35,078 bases of DNA from Leucobacter komagatae (GTDB taxonomy: Bacteria; Actinomycetota; Actinomycetes; Actinomycetales; Microbacteriaceae), in the NCBI RefSeq assembly GCF_000834055.1, contig NZ_JXSQ01000028.1, forward strand, positions 1 to 35,078. The letters are read 5' to 3'. The notes under the pieces are model-generated. The model had not been told where the DNA came from. It worked only from the letters and a program-made list of their open reading frames with translations, and did no database searches. Of this stretch, positions 1 to 7,794 are shown piece after piece. Position 1 is the stretch's first letter. The number at the start of each line of letters is the position of its first letter. The position numbers and the translations under genes are program-made.

Positions 1-2
1 GT

Positions 3-104
3 CGCTGGAACACAAGGGTGGGTTTCGTCGAGCAGCCGCTGCTCTCCGCCACGGTCGAGCGGGAGCGCGCAGTCGGCGGCGCCGCCGGCCTAGCGCCAGG
101 GTAG
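3..104 (+). CDS. C-terminal tail of an unidentified protein (partial)
   Basis: One plus-strand frame stays open from the window edge to a TAG at 102-104 and has G or C in nearly every third codon position, as real genes here do; the other two plus frames do not. The readable tail contains GFVEQPLLSATVERERAVGG. Its stop overlaps the end of the convergent nucleoside hydrolase gene by 15 bases. The fragment is too short to assign a family. It could also be chance in such G+C-rich DNA. Confidence 0.3.
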   Translation, partial: RWNTRVGFVEQPLLSATVERERAVGGAAGLAPG

Positions 105-1076
105 GGGGCGCCTGAGCGTCTCTCCGATCATGTCGAGGACCCCGTCGAAGTTCATATCCACGACAACGGTGTGCAACGGCCGATGTTCGTCGCGCGCCGG
201 GTGCACTCCGGCGAGGTAGCGGTCCCCCGTCTCTGGATCCTCGAACGTCTGCAGCGGGCGCTGCACCGATGCGGTCACCAGGTCGGGGCGCAAGAGCGCG
301 GCGACCGCCATGCTGTCGTTGATTCCCATCACCCGTTCGTCACCGGGCTGCGGGTACGAACGGGTGTAAAAGCCGGCGTAGTCCGCACTGATTTTCGTGA
401 TGAGTGCTGCGGGCTCGTGACCGGTAGTTTGCGCGATCTCAAGGAAGAAGTCCTCAGGAACGAGTGCCTGGCGTGTGACGTACGGCCCGCACCAGGTGAC
501 GTTCCCCACGCTGCCAGCAACCGCTTCGGCAGCATCAATATCGAAGGTGACGTTGGGGTCACGTGACACCCTGAAGCGTCGGTCGGCCCACGGCGCCGTG
601 TCACGGTAAAGCGCCGGCCCAAGGGTGCCAACAATGGTGGTGCTGCGCAGCTTCTCGAGCAGCGCAGGCTCGATCTCGAGTGCCCGCGCGAGGTTGGTCT
701 GTGGGCCAATCGCCAGGTAGTCGATCTCCCCCTCGTGCGCCGCCACCAATTCGAGCAGCACTGCAACTCCGTCGGGCTCAGCTGCCACCGAGGTCTGGGG
801 CCGCAAGCCGGTGTTCCCGAATCCGTCCTCGCCGTGAATGCCGGGGTTCAGGCGCAGTTCCTGCCGAATCGGGACATCGCTGCCACGGTAGACCGGCACG
901 TCGGTGCGGCCACAGGTATCGAGGACGTAGCGCGCGTTGTCGGCGGCGCGCTCCCCCGTACAGTTGCCAAACACGCTGATAACCGCGAGGATCTCCACCT
1001 CGGGATCAGCCGCAAGCAGCATAAGTGCCAACGCGTCGTCGACGCCGGTGTCGGTGTCCACCACCACTTTTCTCAT
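90..1076 (-). CDS. Nucleoside hydrolase (IUNH family) with altered active-site residues
   Basis: This 328-residue protein has the inosine-uridine nucleoside hydrolase fold and the family's usual length. The N-terminal calcium motif is present as DTDTGVDDA (D7, D9, D13, D14), with Thr where DTDPG is usual. Family members cleave the N-glycosidic bond of ribonucleosides in the cytoplasm. Two sites differ. The usual C-terminal His-Asp pair reads N253-D254 (GINDSMAVAALL), so the metal Asp is kept but the leaving-group His is lost. The segment that normally supplies ribose-contacting Glu and Asn (ExFN) reads RRFRVSRDP. The substrate may therefore not be an ordinary ribonucleoside; that is inference. 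It lies 101 bases downstream of the acid-sugar operon, beyond a hairpin, so it may be cotranscribed only partly. The start is ATG; the ribosome site is weak. Confidence 0.88.
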   Translation of the reverse strand: MRKVVVDTDTGVDDALALMLLAADPEVEILAVISVFGNCTGERAADNARYVLDTCGRTDVPVYRGSDVPIRQELRLNPGIHGEDGFGNTGLRPQTSVAAEPDGVAVLLELVAAHEGEIDYLAIGPQTNLARALEIEPALLEKLRSTTIVGTLGPALYRDTAPWADRRFRVSRDPNVTFDIDAAEAVAGSVGNVTWCGPYVTRQALVPEDFFLEIAQTTGHEPAALITKISADYAGFYTRSYPQPGDERVMGINDSMAVAALLRPDLVTASVQRPLQTFEDPETGDRYLAGVHPARDEHRPLHTVVVDMNFDGVLDMIGETLRRPLPWR

Positions 1077-1131
1077 CGTCCCACTCTTCCGTGTTCGTGA
1101 CCGCTTCGGTGTCCTTCAGCGGCCTGTTTGA

Positions 1132-1155
1132 GGGTGGCTAGACTCCGTGCCACCC
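1132..1155 (-). terminator. Hairpin between the binding-protein gene and nucleoside hydrolase
   Basis: GGGTGGC at 1132-1138 pairs perfectly with GCCACCC at 1149-1155 around a 10-base loop. It lies 23-46 bases beyond the stop of the upstream gene. There is no T-run after it on the minus strand, so it may attenuate rather than end transcription. Confidence 0.4.
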
Positions 1156-1177
1156 CGCGTTCATCCTGTTGTGCGCG

Positions 1178-1855
1178 TTACGGCGCGCTCAGCCCGACCC
1201 CAGCGAATGCATCCTGCGCATTGGCCTCGGTGAGCATCGCCGCGAAGGCGGTTGCCGCGGCCGGAGCATGCACTCTCGCGCCGATCGCGAACCGGCCGTA
1301 GGACTGGAGCTCATGCGGAATCGGATTGACCACGTGGGGCCCAAAGACCGAACGCAGCTCGCTGATTTGCTGGATCGCGATGTCCGCCCTGCCGTCGACG
1401 ACGGCCTCGGCTGTCAGCCCCCCGCCGAGCCGCACCGCGCGTTCATCGACGCGTTCCAGCAGACCGCGATCCTGCAGCACTCGCATGAAGTGCAGGCCGC
1501 TGGCGCCCGAGAGTGTGTAGGCGACGGCGCGAGCAGCGCAGAGGTAGTCCAAGAAGTCCTCTGCGGTGCCCGTCGGTGGTTGCGCCGTTTCTGGGAGGCA
1601 GGCGAAGCCGATCGCTGACACTGCAATGTCTCTGACAAGCTCAGGGTCGAGCACACCCGCAGCGGCGAGCTCCGCCACCGAAGATGAGACGCCGAGCAGG
1701 AGATCCGGTCGTTCTCCCGCTGCGATCCGTTCGAGGAGCACAGTGGTCGGCTCAAATGTCGCCTCAACATGCTCGCCCGTTGCGGCCTCAAATGCGGGGA
1801 TCACCGTCTCGATGAGCGGCTGGCGGACGACGAGCCCGCTGTAGAGCGTGATCAT
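1178..1855 (-). CDS. ModA-like substrate-binding-domain protein without a signal peptide
   Basis: This 225-residue protein has the fold signature of type II periplasmic binding proteins of the molybdate/tungstate (ModA) and related groups. It opens directly with the first beta strand (MITLYSGLVVRQPLIETVIP), then VEATFEPTTVLLERIAAGERPDLLLG, and later has a second-lobe GGLTAEAVVDGRADIAIQQI segment. There is no signal peptide, lipobox or membrane segment, so it should be cytoplasmic. No transporter genes lie beside it. Its ATG overlaps the stop of the OtnK-OtnC gene (ATGA), so it belongs to the acid-sugar operon. It may be a cytosolic sensor or carrier for a pathway ligand; nothing in the sequence names the ligand. 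The start is fixed by the overlap. Confidence 0.75.
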   Translation of the reverse strand: MITLYSGLVVRQPLIETVIPAFEAATGEHVEATFEPTTVLLERIAAGERPDLLLGVSSSVAELAAAGVLDPELVRDIAVSAIGFACLPETAQPPTGTAEDFLDYLCAARAVAYTLSGASGLHFMRVLQDRGLLERVDERAVRLGGGLTAEAVVDGRADIAIQQISELRSVFGPHVVNPIPHELQSYGRFAIGARVHAPAAATAFAAMLTEANAQDAFAGVGLSAP

Positions 1856-3720
1856 GTTGTTGGCCTTTCTGGCGGTGGGCTGGTCGTGAGCGCTGCAAGC
1901 TGCTCATCCGTGAGCGGCGCAGTTCTCATGCCAGCGGTGAGCAGGAAGATCTGTGCGGTGTGTTCGAGCTCTTCGAGCGCGTCCAACGCCGCACCGAGGC
2001 TGCTCCCGGCAACCACTGGCCCGTGGTTGCGCAGCAGCAGCGCGTGCCCGCGTGCTGCTGCCCGCTCGACCGCGGACGTCGCCGCTGGATCGCCCGGGGC
2101 GAAATACGGCAGCAATTGGAGTTGCCCCACCCGCATTCCGAAGTACGCGGTCAGCGGGGGCAGCGGCTCTGACTGGTCGAGGTCCGCGAGGCACGATAGC
2201 GCCGCTGCGTGCACTGAGTGTGTGTGCACGATCGCTTCTGCCGACGGGCGAGAGCGCAGCACTGCGACGTGCAGAAACGCTTCCTTGGTTGGCCGCGGGC
2301 CATCAATGTGGCGTCCGTGAGCATCGAGCACGGACAGGTTGTCCCCGTCGATCTCGTCAAGGCCGACCCCGGTCGGCGTCACGAGAATGTGCTCGCCGTC
2401 TCGTGCGGCGAGGTTTCCGGTCCGCCCATGGGTGAGGCCTCGCCTGTGGATCGAGTGCGCAGTGCGCGCGATCTCTTCCCGCACCGCGCTCACAGCGCCT
2501 CCCCCCAGCCGCGCGACGTCAACGAAGAAGTCTGTGTCCCCGAAGTTGCCCGACTTCAACACGAGATATACGTCGTTCGCTGCGTCATGGATCCACGGCG
2601 CACCGACTGCTGCCTCAGCGCCAACGACGGCTGTTGCTGCGCCGAGCTCGCGAATCACGGCACCCGAGGTCTCGCCTCCAGCGACGAGCATTCGTTGCAC
2701 GCCGCGCGCTGCCATGCCACGGGCGAGTATCCCTGCGACGTCTTCGTAGAGCTCTCCGGCTTCTGGCATGTTTGGGTCACGATCCTCCGCAGCGCTTGAG
2801 GAGTACACGAGCGTGGATTCGTCGCTCGGCAGTTCCGACCACCACGCGAGCGCTGCCTCGGCGAGCGCCGCAGCAGTGTCTCCTGGCTGCGCGACGATAC
2901 GGTACGAGCTTCCGCCAGCCTCGACAAACGCCGAGATCTGTTCAAGCGTTCGCTTGGAGCAGCTGCCGGCGATAATTGCCGTCCGCCCTGGTGGCGCAAC
3001 GACGATGGTGTGCCCTGACGCCGGCTCACGCTCCGCAAGCGAAGCGATCAGTCCAGCTGACCCGGCGGCGAGGAGCGCGCCCTCAATGGATTCGGCAATG
3101 ACCCCAAGGTCATCGGCCAACACGGCATCTGCGATGACGTGCCGGGCGCCGCGCCGGCTGGCAGATGCAATCGCGTCACGAACGTTGGCCGGCCCTGAGC
3201 GCACGACCTCGAGGGGCAGCACGTCGACCTCGCCGGCGACCTGGGGAGCGAGTAGCCGAACAAGCGAAGCATCACGCATCGGGGTGATCGGGTGCTGGGC
3301 CATGTGCGTCTCGTTGAGCGGGACTCCGTCAACGAAGAGTTCCCCTCCCGCGACCGTGCGGCCGTGAATGGGCGCAGCGGGTGTGGTGACGACTACCCCA
3401 ACCCCCAGCGCGTCAGCGAGCGCCTCGACTACGGGCCCAATGTTGCCTGCCGGGGTCGAGTCGAACGTCGAGCAGTACTTGAAATAGAAGCGGTTCGCCC
3501 CTGCGGCCTGCAGCCCGCGGAGGGCTCTGAGGCTCTCTGCGACCGCGTCGGGCGCCGGGATGGAGCGCGTTTTCAGCCCGACAACGATCGCATCAGATGC
3601 TGCGGCCGCGTCCTCCGGCACGTCCGCGGTCAGCGCGAGCACCGTCCGCAGCCCTGCTCGGCTGAGCGCAGCAGCAACGTCGGTTGCTCCGGTGACATCG
3701 TCTGCAATGACCCCGATCAC
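1852..3720 (-). CDS. Fused 3-oxo-tetronate kinase / 3-oxo-tetronate 4-phosphate decarboxylase
   Basis: The 622-residue protein joins two enzymes normally encoded separately. Residues 1 to about 405 are a four-carbon acid-sugar kinase (OtnK, formerly DUF1537): IGVIADDVTGATD near the start, KYCSTFDSTPAGNIGPV in the middle and GGETSGAVIREL near the domain end. Residues about 413-622 are a class II aldolase (OtnC) with catalytic Glu480 (PTKE) and metal ligands His499, His501 (VHTHS) and His566 (RNHGP). The linker is only about ten residues and there is no stop. In the known pathway OtnK phosphorylates 3-oxo-tetronate at C4 and OtnC decarboxylates the product to dihydroxyacetone phosphate. The GTG start at 3720 overlaps the previous stop (GTGA) and follows a GGGGGAA ribosome site. 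The frame stays open to 4290, but that extension lies antiparallel-free over the racemase gene in another frame and looks non-coding. Confidence 0.88.
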   Translation of the reverse strand: MIGVIADDVTGATDVAAALSRAGLRTVLALTADVPEDAAAASDAIVVGLKTRSIPAPDAVAESLRALRGLQAAGANRFYFKYCSTFDSTPAGNIGPVVEALADALGVGVVVTTPAAPIHGRTVAGGELFVDGVPLNETHMAQHPITPMRDASLVRLLAPQVAGEVDVLPLEVVRSGPANVRDAIASASRRGARHVIADAVLADDLGVIAESIEGALLAAGSAGLIASLAEREPASGHTIVVAPPGRTAIIAGSCSKRTLEQISAFVEAGGSSYRIVAQPGDTAAALAEAALAWWSELPSDESTLVYSSSAAEDRDPNMPEAGELYEDVAGILARGMAARGVQRMLVAGGETSGAVIRELGAATAVVGAEAAVGAPWIHDAANDVYLVLKSGNFGDTDFFVDVARLGGGAVSAVREEIARTAHSIHRRGLTHGRTGNLAARDGEHILVTPTGVGLDEIDGDNLSVLDAHGRHIDGPRPTKEAFLHVAVLRSRPSAEAIVHTHSVHAAALSCLADLDQSEPLPPLTAYFGMRVGQLQLLPYFAPGDPAATSAVERAAARGHALLLRNHGPVVAGSSLGAALDALEELEHTAQIFLLTAGMRTAPLTDEQLAALTTSPPPERPTT

Positions 3721-4385
3721 CGCGCTTCCCCCGAAATCACGTCGCGGAGGCGCCGCGCCGCGACGCTTGGGCCGTCGAGCACCGGAACGGCTACGGTTGC
3801 TCGCAGGTGCTCCGCCGCGGGTGCAAGCGAGTACTGGGCAAGGACAACAACGTCGTAGGGCGTTGCGACTGCCGCAATGGCGTCGGACAACACTGCGGCG
3901 AGGCCCTCGGGAGATAACGGTGTCGCGGCCGCGCCGACGACGAGCGGGTGGATCGTTGTCGCCACCGCCGCGTCGTCGAACGCCGCGGTGAGCCGTGCTG
4001 TGCTGTCTGCCGCGGCGGCTTCGAGCGAGGCAACGAGGAGCACCCTCGACGGCGAAAGGGCCACAGTGGCAGCAAACAGTGGCCCGTCGGCGGAGAGCAC
4101 GGTCACCCCGTCTGCGACCAGGTCGCGAGCGTCGGCCCTGCTGCCGTACTGCGAGCAGGTGAGCAAGACGCCGTTGGCGCCGCCGGCAAGCGCCGTCTCG
4201 ATGAGGCTGTCCATGCGGGCAGCAAGCTGCCCAGAAACACTGCCTGGCTGCTGCATATCTGCGAGCAGCCGATCGTCGAGCAGGTTCCACACGTCACTGC
4301 CGGGGAGCGCCGCGTGTACGGCCTCAGCCGCTGGAGCGATCGCCAGCGGTGTTGCGCTGACAAGCGCAATCTTGATCTCGGTCAT
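3717..4385 (-). CDS. Asp/Glu racemase-family protein
   Basis: This 222-residue protein resembles the aspartate/glutamate/hydantoin racemase superfamily. The first catalytic cysteine is present as Cys77 in LLTCSQYG. The second half-site, where racemases carry a second Cys, reads VLAQYSLAP (around 181-189), with Ala-Gln instead. A two-base racemase mechanism is therefore unlikely as written. Related proteins accompany tetronate kinases in acid-sugar clusters, sometimes with the loose label arylsulfatase; their role is not established to my knowledge. It overlaps the genes on both sides by 4 bases (ATGA upstream, GTGA downstream), so it is translationally coupled to the isomerase and the kinase-aldolase. 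An epimerase or stereochemical housekeeping role is possible but is inference. Confidence 0.78.
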   Translation of the reverse strand: MTEIKIALVSATPLAIAPAAEAVHAALPGSDVWNLLDDRLLADMQQPGSVSGQLAARMDSLIETALAGGANGVLLTCSQYGSRADARDLVADGVTVLSADGPLFAATVALSPSRVLLVASLEAAAADSTARLTAAFDDAAVATTIHPLVVGAAATPLSPEGLAAVLSDAIAAVATPYDVVVLAQYSLAPAAEHLRATVAVPVLDGPSVAARRLRDVISGEAR

Positions 4386-5188
4386 CGGGTGATCCTCTCA
4401 ATCCAGGTGAGCCCTGCAGCTGTGTCACCGACGGGTGCGTACTCGCAGCCAACCCAGCCCGCGTAACCGGCCGCGGCAATGCGCGAAAGCACCCGCTCGT
4501 ATGCGATTTCGCCGGTGCCAGGCTCGCCCCGGCCGGGATTGTCAGCGATTTGGACGTGGGCAACGAGCGGCGCGATCCGCTCGAAGCGTTCGATCACATT
4601 CCCGCGATCGACCTGCGCGTGGTAGACGTCGAAGAGCACGCCAACAGTCTCCGGGTCGACCGCCGTCGCGACGGCAGCTGCGGTTTCCATCGAGGCTAGG
4701 CCGTAGCCGGGCTGGTCGCGCTTGTTGATGGCTTCAAGCACGATACGCACCCCTGCTGCCCGCGCACGCTGCGCTGCCCACCCAATGTTCGTGACGTAGG
4801 TGGCAAATGCGAGGTCTTCGTCTGCGCCCGCCGGACGCACCCCCGCCATGACGTGCACGGTCGGGGCGCCGAGTACTGCGGCGTAGTGCAGCGCCCGTTC
4901 GACCCCCTCACGGAACTCGGCCTCGGCTCCTGGAACATAGGCAGCACCCATCACGGTCTGCGATCCTGCCTCGCCGCCAGGCGTGTTGATCAGCGCCTGC
5001 ACCAGACCAGCGGAATCGAGAAGACCGCGAACGTGCTCGGGGGCATATTCGTAGCACGACGCGAACTCGACGCCGGTGAAGCCGGCCGCCGCCGCCGCAT
5101 CAAACCGGGCTTCGAACGGGAGCTCGGTGAACATCCATTTGAGGTTCGCCGCGAGCGGCAGCGATCCACCACCAGTGTGGATAATCAT
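4382..5188 (-). CDS. otnI: 2-oxo-tetronate isomerase (hydroxypyruvate-isomerase-like TIM barrel)
   Basis: The 268-residue protein matches the hydroxypyruvate isomerase/OtnI branch of the xylose-isomerase-like TIM barrels in length and motifs. It begins with LKWMFTELPFEARFDAAAAA. The expected acidic and metal-binding positions are present: Glu152 (VLEAINKRDQPGYGL), Asp187 and His190 (FDVYH), Asp216 (HVQIAD) and Glu249 (GCEYAP). OtnI interconverts 2-oxo-tetronate and 3-oxo-tetronate, which is the step before the OtnK kinase encoded two genes downstream, so context supports OtnI over plain hydroxypyruvate isomerase. The gene shares ATGA junctions with both the dehydrogenase upstream and the racemase-like gene downstream. 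Confidence 0.87.
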   Translation of the reverse strand: MIIHTGGGSLPLAANLKWMFTELPFEARFDAAAAAGFTGVEFASCYEYAPEHVRGLLDSAGLVQALINTPGGEAGSQTVMGAAYVPGAEAEFREGVERALHYAAVLGAPTVHVMAGVRPAGADEDLAFATYVTNIGWAAQRARAAGVRIVLEAINKRDQPGYGLASMETAAAVATAVDPETVGVLFDVYHAQVDRGNVIERFERIAPLVAHVQIADNPGRGEPGTGEIAYERVLSRIAAAGYAGWVGCEYAPVGDTAAGLTWIERITR

Positions 5189-6177
5189 GCCGCTGCGCCC
5201 TGGAATTCCGGGTTCACGACGTACTCGGCCTGAGCGCCACCCAATACGGCGATGACATTCGCGGCGGCCATGCGACCCGATTCGCCTCGCGCCTCACGGG
5301 TAGCTCCAGCGACGTGCGTCGTTGCGAGAATCCCCGGTGTGTGCAGGAGTGGGCTGGCAGCGGGAAGCGGTTCCTCAGCGAAGACGTCGAGCGCTGCGCC
5401 ACCGATCACACCGCCGCGTACGGCCTCCACCAGCGCGGCTTCATCGACGATGCCGCCACGGGAGGTGTTCACGAGCACGGCGTCTCGCTTCATGAGCTGC
5501 AGGCGATCCGCGTCAAGGAGGTTGCGGGTGGAGTCGTCGAGGAACAGGTGCAACGTCACGAAGTCAGCCGTTGCAAGCACTTCGTCGAGCTCTGCGCGTC
5601 GCACCCCGTTGGCCGTTGCGAACGCCTCATCGAAGTACGGGTCGTACGCAACCACGCTCATTCCGAATCCCTTCGCGATCTGGGCGACCGCCTTCCCAAT
5701 CGAACCGAGGCCGAGAATGCCAAGTGTCGATCCACGAAGCTCTCTGCCAGTGAGCTGTTGCCAGCTCCCCGCCGCGAGATTCGCGATGTTCTCAGGCACT
5801 CGCCTGGCAACGCCCAGCATGAGCGCGAAGACGTGCTCCGCTACGGCCTGGCGGTTTGCACCAGCCGTGATGCACACCGGCACGCCGAGCGCCGTGGCCG
5901 CCGCGACGTCGACGCTGTCGTAGCCGACGCCGGTACGGACGATGAGCTGCAGCGCATTCGCGTGTGTGAGGTCTTCGCCGGTGAGCGGCTGGGTGCCGGC
6001 GATGACCGCACGCGCGCCAGCCAAGAGCGTTTGACGTTCCGCAACGGGCCGATCCGCGAGGTCGGGAACGTGCCTGGTCGTGTAGCCCGCGTCTCGCAGC
6101 ATGAGGTCGACCTCGTCGCCCGCGCTGAGAAACGCTGTCGTGATCAGAACATCAACGGATTCGGCGATGGTGTTCAC
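5185..6177 (-). CDS. D-2-hydroxyacid dehydrogenase
   Basis: This 330-residue cytoplasmic NAD(P)-dependent dehydrogenase belongs to the D-isomer 2-hydroxyacid (phosphoglycerate dehydrogenase-like) family. The nucleotide motif is GLGSIG at 156-161. The catalytic residues are Arg240 (NTSRGG), Glu269 (DVFAEEP) and His288 (THVAGAT). In this operon it is the obvious candidate to oxidise erythronate or threonate to 2-oxo-tetronate, the substrate of the adjacent OtnI-like isomerase. Characterised tetronate pathways use other dehydrogenase families for that step, so the assignment is inference. The GTG start at 6177 overlaps the preceding stop (GTGA). The frame runs open further upstream, but that part lies within the coding region of the preceding gene. 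Confidence 0.87.
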   Translation of the reverse strand: MNTIAESVDVLITTAFLSAGDEVDLMLRDAGYTTRHVPDLADRPVAERQTLLAGARAVIAGTQPLTGEDLTHANALQLIVRTGVGYDSVDVAAATALGVPVCITAGANRQAVAEHVFALMLGVARRVPENIANLAAGSWQQLTGRELRGSTLGILGLGSIGKAVAQIAKGFGMSVVAYDPYFDEAFATANGVRRAELDEVLATADFVTLHLFLDDSTRNLLDADRLQLMKRDAVLVNTSRGGIVDEAALVEAVRGGVIGGAALDVFAEEPLPAASPLLHTPGILATTHVAGATREARGESGRMAAANVIAVLGGAQAEYVVNPEFQGAAA

Positions 6178-6959
6178 CAGATCCCTCCTTCGTACGCTGA
6201 GGCAGTGAATGCCCCGCCGTGATATTTCGGCGCAGGGACGTCGTGGTCGACGGCTGCGGTGTGGTCTGCTGCGTTGTCTTGCGGGGCGTAACCAATCGCC
6301 GCCCAGCCGGCCTCGCCGTCCCACCAGGTGTCGGTGTTTGCCGAGCAGCCGTACACCACCTGGCACCCAACTGGGCCATTCTCGATTGCGCAGCGCGTGA
6401 GCTCGATCCCGTCACGCCAGCTCAGCCACAGCGCGAGCTGGCGCACGTCCTCTGGAGCGGGGCGGAACGTTCCGATACGCAACAGCACGGACTCGACACC
6501 CCACTTGTCGTAGTAGAGACTCGCGAGCGCTTCGCCAAACGCCTTCGACACCCCGTAAAAGGTGTCGGGCCGGATAGCTGCGGACTCGTCAAGCCGCGCG
6601 CTTGCTGGGTGAAAACCGATGATGTGGTTCGAGCTCGCGAAAACGACGCGGCGCACACCGGCCCTTCTCGCGGCCTCGTACACATGGTAGGTGCCGTCGA
6701 TATTTGCGTCGCGGATCCGTTCAAACGAGGCCTCGTCTGCGACCGCGCCGAGGTGCACGATCACATCGACGCCCTGAGCGGCTGAGGTGAGCGCGTCGAG
6801 CTCCGAGAGGTCGCCAATAACGACCTCCTCGCCGGGGAACAACGGCTCGGTGGGCGCGCTACGCACATACAGCACAACCCGCTCGTAGCGGCCGGCGAGC
6901 CCTTCCCTGATCACACGGCCCATCCGGCCTGTGCCCCCGGTGTAGAGAACAGTAGTCAT
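6174..6959 (-). CDS. NAD-dependent uronate-dehydrogenase-like sugar dehydrogenase (SDR)
   Basis: The 261-residue protein is an extended short-chain dehydrogenase close to uronate dehydrogenase (Udh). It shows the Rossmann motif GGTGRMG (8-14), FASSNHIIGFHP around Ser110, the Tyr135-x3-Lys139 catalytic pair in FYGVSKAFGE, and the Udh-type tail PVGCQVVYGCSAN followed by WWD and a PQDNA segment. Udh oxidises the lactol (C1) form of uronic acids to aldaro-lactones. With a lactonase-like gene immediately upstream and a tetronate pathway downstream, oxidation of a shorter lactol such as a tetrose is possible; D-erythronate dehydrogenase (DenD) is another epimerase-like enzyme to compare. The ATG at 6959 follows an AAGGGA ribosome site. 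The reading frame extends to 7208, but that part overlaps the upstream gene and is not needed. Confidence 0.85.
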   Translation of the reverse strand: MTTVLYTGGTGRMGRVIREGLAGRYERVVLYVRSAPTEPLFPGEEVVIGDLSELDALTSAAQGVDVIVHLGAVADEASFERIRDANIDGTYHVYEAARRAGVRRVVFASSNHIIGFHPASARLDESAAIRPDTFYGVSKAFGEALASLYYDKWGVESVLLRIGTFRPAPEDVRQLALWLSWRDGIELTRCAIENGPVGCQVVYGCSANTDTWWDGEAGWAAIGYAPQDNAADHTAAVDHDVPAPKYHGGAFTASAYEGGIW

Positions 6960-6984
6960 CTTTGTCCCTTCGTCATCCACCGGT

Positions 6985-7794
6985 TCAACCGATGGATCGG
7001 TCTGTCTCGTCGCCTTGCGCGTCGGCGAAGAACCCGATCTGGGCCCGCTGCTCACGCAAGCGCAGCACCTGTCCGCCATCCATTGCGAGGCCGACATCGT
7101 GCCCAGGCAACAGCACTCCCCCGGTGTCGGTAAGGAGCGAGCGTAGCCGGTCGATCGACCGCACGCTTTGGTCCTCGTCCATCGTCGAATCGACGCGGGA
7201 TGTCGCAAGCTCGTGGATGTTCTTCACGGCGTCCCCAGCGAACACGAGCGATCCGGCTGTGCCGGCGTTGCCGGTGTTGTCGGTAGTGCTTGTAGCGTGC
7301 TCCGCGAAGAACGCGAGGTGGTGCGGGGTATGCCCCGGACTCGCAATCGTGTGAATGCCCGGCAGTATCTCGTCTCCGGCGCTCACGCGCTCGACTCCGT
7401 CGGTACGCCGAAGGAGTTCCTGCACGTGCAGATCAGGGATGAACTTCGTACCTGCTGGCTGATCCGCCGCCCACGCGAGCTCTCGCTCCCCAACCCAGGT
7501 CGTTGCGTTCTCGAACATGGTGAAGTTCGCCACGTGGTCCCAGTGCATATGCGTCAGCAGGACGTCGGTAACGTCGCTTGGGGCGAGGCCGAGCCGCGCG
7601 AGTCCATCGTGGATCAGTGGGATATACGCCGGCTGTCCAGCGTCGACGAGGACGCGCCTGGTGCCGTCGTCAAGAAGCCAGAGGCTGCTCCAGCCGAAGG
7701 CTCCGTGCGAGGCAGTTTTTCCGGGAAAACCCTCCACCAGCGGGTGCGCTGAGTACCCTCGAGGCGCTCCCCCGATGCCGTTTGGCGTCTGCAT
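6985..7794 (-). CDS. MBL-fold metallo-hydrolase (lactonase-like)
   Basis: The 269-residue protein has the dizinc metallo-beta-lactamase fold seen in AHL lactonases. The signature HMHWDH is at 82-87, followed by SPGHTPHH, FAGDAVK and LLPGHDVG, which supply the remaining metal ligands. No signal peptide is visible. Heading an acid-sugar operon just before a lactol-oxidising SDR, it is a good candidate for opening the sugar lactone; quorum-signal degradation is the alternative. ATG at 7794 was chosen over GTG at 7797 and 7800 because it lies seven bases after an AAGGTGG ribosome site. A Thr/Gly/Ala-rich loop (about ATSTTDNTGNAGTAG) before FAGDAVK may be a lineage insertion. The predicted promoter and operator lie directly upstream. 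Confidence 0.85.
   Translation of the reverse strand: MQTPNGIGGAPRGYSAHPLVEGFPGKTASHGAFGWSSLWLLDDGTRRVLVDAGQPAYIPLIHDGLARLGLAPSDVTDVLLTHMHWDHVANFTMFENATTWVGERELAWAADQPAGTKFIPDLHVQELLRRTDGVERVSAGDEILPGIHTIASPGHTPHHLAFFAEHATSTTDNTGNAGTAGSLVFAGDAVKNIHELATSRVDSTMDEDQSVRSIDRLRSLLTDTGGVLLPGHDVGLAMDGGQVLRLREQRAQIGFFADAQGDETDRSIG

Noticed and set aside
3721..4290. N-terminal extension of the kinase-aldolase frame
   Set aside because: Arg/Ala-rich, overlaps the racemase-like gene in another frame, and the GTGA overlap at 3720 explains the real start.
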